Below the pieces are notes generated by a model. The model had not been told where the DNA came from. It saw only the letters and a list, made by a program, of their open reading frames with translations, and did not search any database. A program made the translations under genes and the position numbers. Positions 50,417 through 55,042 of a stretch of DNA of 55,042 nucleotides are shown piece by piece. Position 1 is the stretch's first letter, and every line of letters starts with the position of its first letter. Origin of the DNA: Ruminiclostridium sp. (GTDB lineage: Bacteria; Bacillota; Clostridia; Oscillospirales; Ruminococcaceae); NCBI GenBank assembly GCA_017395555.1, contig JAFPUE010000089.1, positions 1-55,042 on the forward strand. Direction: 5' to 3'.

Positions 50417-52702
50417 TCAGCCGTTCTGTACATTCTCCAGATACCGTTTTTCAAACTCCGGTACGGGCAGCGGCTTAGCGAAATAGTACCCCTGGAACAG
50501 CCCGCAGCCCATTTCCGAAAGGCTTCTGTACTGATCCTCGGTCTCAACGCCCTCGGTGAGCGTCGCGATGCCAAGCTCGTTGGAAAGACGTATGATGTTT
50601 CTGACGATAGTTTTCGATCTGTCGTCGCTGCCGCCCTTTGACAGGAACATCATATCTATCTTAAGCACATCAACGGGCATTGTTTTCAGCATATTCAGCG
50701 ACGAATATCCGCTGCCGAAGTCGTCCATTTCCACGATAAAGCCGATGCTGCGCAATTCGTCCATTACTTTCAGCCTTGAATCGGCCTCCGACATCATCGC
50801 CGACTCGGTGATCTCAACGCGTAGCCTTGCCGGCTCTATGCCGTATTCCGTGACGAGCGCTTTGAGCGTAGCCGGAATGTCCGTGTAATAGAAGTCTATC
50901 GGCGAGATATTCACGGATATGAACATATCGTTTTTCCAGCGCGACAGTATCTCGCAGGTGCAGCGCCATATATGCCGGTCAACATCGACGATCATACCGT
51001 TTTTCTCAAATACCGGGATAAAGTCGCTCGGCGGCATATATCCCCGCTCGGGGTGTATCCACCTCGAAAGCGCTTCCGCACCGACGATTTTCCCGCTGTT
51101 GTCCGCGATCGGCTGCAGATACGGTCTTATCTGCATTCCCTCTATAGCCGTGTTCAGCTCTGCGGAGATAGTCTGGTTCCATAGCACGTTCTCGCGCAGT
51201 TTTTTGTCGTAAAACGCGACGTGCTTGTTGAACTGCTCCTTTATTGTCGAAAGAGCAAGGTGCGCTCTGTCGAACATCACCGCAACGTCGAGCTTGGGAT
51301 CGGTGACCTCATATACACCGATATGTACAAGGACACGGTGCTCCGTAGAGCCGTCCTTTACTATCAGATTGGTGAGACTTGACTCGACGGAATCGCGGTC
51401 AAACTGATCCTTGGGGATAAGGACACCGAACGTATCCGCGGCAAGTCTGCCGTAAACGCAGTTTGCGGACATATACTTGCGTATCAGATCCGCCATATAT
51501 CTGAGCGTGAGATCGCCGAACTGCGTTCCGAAGATATCGTTGACCATCTTGAAATTCTTCACATCGGAGAAAACCACATAAAACCGGGTCTCCGGTTCCT
51601 TCCACAGCTTTTCCCGTATGCACTTGTACAGGTATTCTCTCGTGAACAGTCCCGTGAGCATATCGTGTGTTGCCGCGTAGAGCTCCTGCTTCATTTTGCG
51701 CTGCTCCGCCGTGTTGTCGCGTATGCTTATGACGGTACCCGCCATTCTGCGGCGGTCATCTATGACTATTCGCTTGTCTATGGTGTAATACTGCTTCCTC
51801 AGACCTTCGCCCAGCACCGATTCAAACTTTACGTTCTCGTCGCTGTATTCGAGCTTTCCGAACATTGCGGTGAGCTTCGGGTTGATGAGCTCAAGCTCCG
51901 ACATGCCGAGACCGGTGAGCTTTTTCGCGCGCTCGTTTATCCATATACACTTGCCGTCCGGGTCATAGAGGAACATTGCGTCCGGCGTTTCCGACGCGAT
52001 ATTCGAGAGCATTCGGTCAAGCAGGCGAAGCGGACGGTGATGAAGCGCGAAATAATACGCGAGTATGCCGAATGCGCCGAAGCCTATCATAGAGCGGTCA
52101 ACGGGTGTGCCGGAGATGATGTAGAAGGTCTGCCACAGCCCGACTATGATCATCGAGGCGAGTATTACGGCGTATTTTTCGCGGAATATCCTTGAAGTGC
52201 GCACGGTCATTGCAATGAAGATCGCTATGACCATAAGGAATATGGAATAGCAGACTATGCGGTGTATTATCTGCCCGAAGTACGGTACGAGCTTGAAATA
52301 CGGCTGTTCGTCAACCATTATCATTTCGAGATCGAAGGCATGACCGAAGAACGGGTTCAGCATTATCTGAACGACATCCAGCGCGGGCGCGATATACAGA
52401 AGCAACGGTGTCTTGTGCCTTGCGGTGCTTCCGGTCTTGCAGTATATCGTTGTGAAGTTTATCAGTGCGAGCACAACGATATCCATGCCTGTGAAATATA
52501 TGTAGCAGCCTATCTCTGCCAGCTGTTTAACATGAGAACCTATGATTATGACGTTGCCGATTATCGGCGGGATAAATGCCGCGTCGAGCCACGCGACGGC
52601 TTTTGATATTGATTTATGTGAACGGCGCGCGAAGAACACGCAGCAGCCGAGGGCTGCTACAAGCACCAGCATTATCACCGAGAAGAATACTCTTGAATCC
52701 AT
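50417..52702 (-). CDS. Membrane 7TM-PAS-GGDEF(degenerate)-EAL protein, probable c-di-GMP phosphodiesterase
   Basis: A 761-residue protein. About seven spans (residues 1-215) resemble the N-terminal 7TM module of histidine kinases. A PAS domain follows (about 240-350, PDAMFLYDPDGKCIWINERAKKLTG). The GGDEF domain (about 360-500) starts normally (THDMLTGLFTREYLY, VVFSDVKNFKMVNDIFG) but its active site reads RLAADTFG in place of GGDEF, so it should not synthesise c-di-GMP. The EAL domain (about 520-755) keeps all key residues: EALSRW, SVNIS, EITESA, DDFGSGYSS, LKIDMMF, EGVET and QGYYFAKP. The ATG at 52702 follows AGGAAGG by 7 nt; an upstream extension lacks an SD. Confidence 0.9.
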   Translation of the reverse strand: MDSRVFFSVIMLVLVAALGCCVFFARRSHKSISKAVAWLDAAFIPPIIGNVIIIGSHVKQLAEIGCYIYFTGMDIVVLALINFTTIYCKTGSTARHKTPLLLYIAPALDVVQIMLNPFFGHAFDLEMIMVDEQPYFKLVPYFGQIIHRIVCYSIFLMVIAIFIAMTVRTSRIFREKYAVILASMIIVGLWQTFYIISGTPVDRSMIGFGAFGILAYYFALHHRPLRLLDRMLSNIASETPDAMFLYDPDGKCIWINERAKKLTGLGMSELELINPKLTAMFGKLEYSDENVKFESVLGEGLRKQYYTIDKRIVIDDRRRMAGTVISIRDNTAEQRKMKQELYAATHDMLTGLFTREYLYKCIREKLWKEPETRFYVVFSDVKNFKMVNDIFGTQFGDLTLRYMADLIRKYMSANCVYGRLAADTFGVLIPKDQFDRDSVESSLTNLIVKDGSTEHRVLVHIGVYEVTDPKLDVAVMFDRAHLALSTIKEQFNKHVAFYDKKLRENVLWNQTISAELNTAIEGMQIRPYLQPIADNSGKIVGAEALSRWIHPERGYMPPSDFIPVFEKNGMIVDVDRHIWRCTCEILSRWKNDMFISVNISPIDFYYTDIPATLKALVTEYGIEPARLRVEITESAMMSEADSRLKVMDELRSIGFIVEMDDFGSGYSSLNMLKTMPVDVLKIDMMFLSKGGSDDRSKTIVRNIIRLSNELGIATLTEGVETEDQYRSLSEMGCGLFQGYYFAKPLPVPEFEKRYLENVQNG

Positions 52703-52768
52703 GGTTAAGCCTTCCTGCATATATACCTGTATGTCCCGTCCTTGGACAACGTTACAACTTATCACATT

Positions 52769-52797
52769 ATTATAACATAAAATATCGTGCTTTGCAA
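52769..52797 (-). promoter_or_regulatory. Promoter of the EAL/S41 unit
   Basis: TTGCAA (52792-52797), 17 bp, TATAAT (52769-52774). Confidence 0.7.
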
Positions 52798-52865
52798 GAA
52801 ATTTACAATATACCGTCGAATGTGACAAAACGCGGACTGCTAATATAGTGACAATGCTGAACAAT

Positions 52866-52905
52866 AAAGCAAATACCGCACAAAGGATGTGCGTTATTGC
52901 AATAA
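52866..52905. repeat. Fragment of the accgcacaaa repeat family
   Basis: aaataccgcacaaaggatgt (from 52870) followed by gcgttattg closely matches the reverse complement of the right end of the element at 40725-40865. Confidence 0.65.
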
Positions 52906-52944
52906 AACTTGTGGTGCCGACATAGCCGACACCACAATCATCAA

Positions 52945-54144
52945 TTATTCATATCTGTGTTTTGTTGTGTTCAGATGACCGCCGACAGTCACCATACCCA
53001 CGATGTTCTTGCCGTAAGACACAACAGGCGGCACGAAGATGAGATCGGTAAGGGTGTAGCTGCCGTATTCTGTGGGAATATCAAGCCGTGTCAGGTTCGT
53101 TATGCTAAGGTCCTTTGTATTTTCACCGTAGCCGAGCAGCTTTGCGAGCTTCGCGGTGGTCTTGCTGTGAAAATACCCCGCGTATTCGAGGTTCACCGCA
53201 TCGGTGAGAGTCGGGTCAAGCATACTCATAAAGCGCAGGACAAAGTATTTGTATGTGTTGTTCCGCAGCTTTTTCTTCATCACAGCATCTATGGCCGCGG
53301 CATTACCGGCAAGTGTTTTGCGCTTGTCATACCTGCATTTCACCGATATTCCCGTTGCCTGATTGCTCATGGTGCGGTTGCCGTCGCGTCTGCCGTCAAC
53401 GGCAAGCCCCACATCCTGCTCACGCGGGATATCCCGTATCATCTCCGCGATAGTGTACGCAGTGAAGCCGATCTTCTCCGCTTTGCACTCACCCAGCTTT
53501 TGTTGCAGAATGTCGTTCCCGGTGATCTCGTTTGTTACGATCGTTCGATGCGCTGCCCAGAATTTTTCATAAGCTGCGTCCATATCGCCGAAGCCGAAGA
53601 CGCGGCGCTCCTTCCGCCATCTCCGGTTATAGCCGTTCGCCAGCCATACCGCCGCAAACGGTATCTTTATATCCTGCGGCAGCGTGTCGCCGTTGAGGAG
53701 TATCACCTTGCGGTATTCGCATTTTTCGCCGTTCAGACTTTTCAGCATGGCTTCTATGAAGTAGCAGAGTGATTTGCCGTCACCGCCGAGGTGGTGCATC
53801 AGAACGCACATTTTTATTTTATCCGGTTCGGCGAGTGACACAAAACAGCGCAGGAACTCGCCGTCCTCCAGTCTGAAACGTTTGCGCTCCTGCTCCCGTA
53901 TCAGCTCCGCGAGTTCAAAATCCCGGAATGTTATAACGTTCGCGTTTTTATTGCATTTGTCGTAGAAAGCGCCGCCGTTGTCGTCTATGATGATTTTGCA
54001 GTTAAGTATCTCGAATGCGCCGACAGCTTTGCCGAAAGCCGCAGTGAGATCCTGCTCGGAAGCGCTGCCGGATACGGTCACCTGCATTGCTATCATCATA
54101 TTCACATCGAAAAGATCGCCGCGCTCGGTCTCTATCTTATACAT
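52945..54144 (-). CDS. Condensation-domain-like acyltransferase (HHxxxDG)
   Basis: A 399-residue cytoplasmic protein of the BAHD/condensation/alcohol-acetyltransferase fold. The catalytic motif is MHHLGGDGKSL (HHxxxDG, about residue 117). The C-terminal half holds the second lobe (ATGISVKCRYD, SITNLTRLDIP). There is no carrier protein or adenylation domain nearby, so it acts more like an acyl-CoA-dependent O- or N-acyltransferase. It overlaps the upstream SDR gene by 8 nt. The substrate is unknown. Confidence 0.75.
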   Translation of the reverse strand: MYKIETERGDLFDVNMMIAMQVTVSGSASEQDLTAAFGKAVGAFEILNCKIIIDDNGGAFYDKCNKNANVITFRDFELAELIREQERKRFRLEDGEFLRCFVSLAEPDKIKMCVLMHHLGGDGKSLCYFIEAMLKSLNGEKCEYRKVILLNGDTLPQDIKIPFAAVWLANGYNRRWRKERRVFGFGDMDAAYEKFWAAHRTIVTNEITGNDILQQKLGECKAEKIGFTAYTIAEMIRDIPREQDVGLAVDGRRDGNRTMSNQATGISVKCRYDKRKTLAGNAAAIDAVMKKKLRNNTYKYFVLRFMSMLDPTLTDAVNLEYAGYFHSKTTAKLAKLLGYGENTKDLSITNLTRLDIPTEYGSYTLTDLIFVPPVVSYGKNIVGMVTVGGHLNTTKHRYE

Positions 54145-54898
54145 AATCCTTTATCCCGTTCAGCCACATTTTCATTAGCACTTTCTGCGGAAGCGCCTTG
54201 CTCAGATAATGCTCGTACTTCACAAAAAGCGTGCATACCGACATATCTCTTCCCTTTGCGGAATCACGGAGCGCCTGCACCGCGACACGGTTCGGGGAAA
54301 CGAGCCCCGGGAATTTTACGGGCTTGCCGTTATGTTCCTTCTGAAGCATATCCGTGTCAATCCAGCCGGGACATACCGCCGTGCAGGTGATACCTTTGCT
54401 TTTAAGCTCAACATTCAGAGCACGCGTGTATGAGCGTACAAACACCTTGCTGGCGGCATAGAGGTTTATGTACGGTACTGGCTGGAACGAAGAGGCGGAG
54501 GAAATATTCAGTATCCGTGCGCCCGACTTCATGAACGGGATCGCGTATCCGCACAGCAGGCATACCGCGCGGCAGTTTATGTTTATGGTTTTGTTTATGT
54601 CGTCGGGGGTGAAATCGGTTGTGCTGCCCATTTTCCCGGTTCCGGCATTGTTTATGAGTATTCGGATATCCGGGCGCTCTGTCCCGATAAGAGCGTGGAG
54701 AGCTTCAATGTCATCGGTGCTGCCGAGATCGCACTTCACGGGACGCACCTTATCTCCGTACTTTGCTTTCAGCCCGTTCAGCTTTTCCGTATTTCTTGCC
54801 ACCGCCCATATCTCGTCAACATCTTCTTTAAGCAGCTCGCTTACGAATTCCTGTCCGAGACCGCCGGTAGCACCGGTTATCACTGCAATTTTAGCCAT
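54137..54898 (-). CDS. Short-chain dehydrogenase/reductase (SDR)
   Basis: A 253-residue classical SDR. NAD(P) site TGATGGLG (residues 8-15), NNAG (about 87), catalytic Ser in NISSASS (about 136) and YAASK (Tyr about 149, Lys 153). The C-terminus has a hydrophobic YLSKALPQKVLMKMWLNG part typical of membrane-near lipid-modifying SDRs. GAGG lies about 10 nt before the ATG at 54898. First gene of a two-gene unit with the acyltransferase, so the pair may reduce and then acylate one substrate. Confidence 0.9.
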   Translation of the reverse strand: MAKIAVITGATGGLGQEFVSELLKEDVDEIWAVARNTEKLNGLKAKYGDKVRPVKCDLGSTDDIEALHALIGTERPDIRILINNAGTGKMGSTTDFTPDDINKTININCRAVCLLCGYAIPFMKSGARILNISSASSFQPVPYINLYAASKVFVRSYTRALNVELKSKGITCTAVCPGWIDTDMLQKEHNGKPVKFPGLVSPNRVAVQALRDSAKGRDMSVCTLFVKYEHYLSKALPQKVLMKMWLNGIKDYV

Positions 54899-54923
54899 AT
54901 TCCGTTACCTCACTTTCCAATAC

Positions 54924-54952
54924 AGTATACCACAAGAAGGGTGATATTTCAA
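54924..54952 (-). promoter_or_regulatory. Promoter of SDR-acyltransferase unit
   Basis: TTGAAA (54947-54952), 17 bp, TATACT (54924-54929), TGTGG before the -10. Confidence 0.78.
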
Positions 54953-54981
54953 GTGTTATTCTGCGGTGGGAGCGGCGTTCT

Positions 54982-55012
54982 TTGGTTTCTTTCTGCCGCT
55001 GGAGGCAGAAAG
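54982..55012. other. Hairpin at window end
   Basis: Stem tttctgcc/ggcagaaa with a 6-nt loop near 54988-55010, in a segment without a gene. It could be the terminator or a repeat of a neighbouring unit outside the window. Confidence 0.5.
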
Positions 55013-55042
55013 TGACTCGCACCGCCGGCAGAGAATGACAAA

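Overview
The window looks like part of a chromosome from a spore-forming, gut-type Clostridia bacterium, most likely Ruminococcaceae/Oscillospirales. This is an inference. It rests on dipicolinate synthase genes (dpaAB), a YlmC/YmxH-type sporulation protein, a CotH/VTC/DUF4956 cassette, NPxTG-type wall-anchored surface proteins, several GGDEF/EAL and hybrid-kinase signalling proteins, and strong Shine-Dalgarno sites with TTGACA-17-TATAAT promoters. No rRNA, tRNA, CRISPR array, transposase or prophage gene was seen.

Layout. 1-209: a 109-bp hairpin-rich direct repeat abutting mnmE. 210-3948 (minus): a SecA-family ATPase then mnmE. 4162-7671 (plus): glmU and two CPBP membrane proteases. 7736-8251 (minus): an ECF S component. 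8451-10697 (minus): the rpmG-secE-nusG-rplK-rplA operon. 10921-12924 (minus): a secreted C-type-lectin-fold protein behind a long structured leader with its own terminator. 13325-14693 (plus): a PASTA lipoprotein and rpmE. 14766-17243: a MATE exporter and an SseB-like protein, divergently transcribed. 17283-23405: surface and polysaccharide genes (stalk protein, two membrane proteins, BY-kinase, split TauE/SafE pair), flanked by two inverted copies of a repeat of about 114 bp. 23540-24097: an SCP2 domain fused to a histone-H1-like tail. 24098-24720: a gene-free AT-rich palindromic stretch. 24721-26942: ylmC-like gene, rpsB, tsf. 27350-28775: dpaA-dpaB behind a possible sigma-K promoter. 29040-32749: VTC, DUF4956 and CotH cassette. 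40050-32835 (minus): a multistep phosphorelay operon (hybrid kinase, response regulator, Hpt) that continues into a wall-anchored papain-like protease and an ankyrin membrane protein; the kinase and the regulator each carry a frameshift. 40387-44488 (plus): a small protein, a GGDEF protein, an amidohydrolase and a GH13 enzyme. 44606-44804: a cloverleaf-like cluster of inverted repeats. 44955-48533: a 1192-residue hybrid kinase with three copies of one sensor-like domain. 52702-48629 (minus): a 7TM-PAS-degenerate GGDEF-EAL protein and an S41 protease. 54898-52945 (minus): an SDR and an HHxxxDG acyltransferase.

Together, a translation/secretion core (L33, SecE, NusG, L11, L1, L31, S2, EF-Ts, MnmE, SecA-like) is interleaved with envelope and signalling genes. 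The most unusual material is non-coding: the attenuator-like leader at 12963-13135, the multi-branched inverted repeats at 44606-44804, the 13-bp terminal inverted repeat element at 40725-40865, the structured leader at 40272-40350, and intergenic repeats that recur in the same order at 23.2-23.5 kb and 26.9-27.2 kb.
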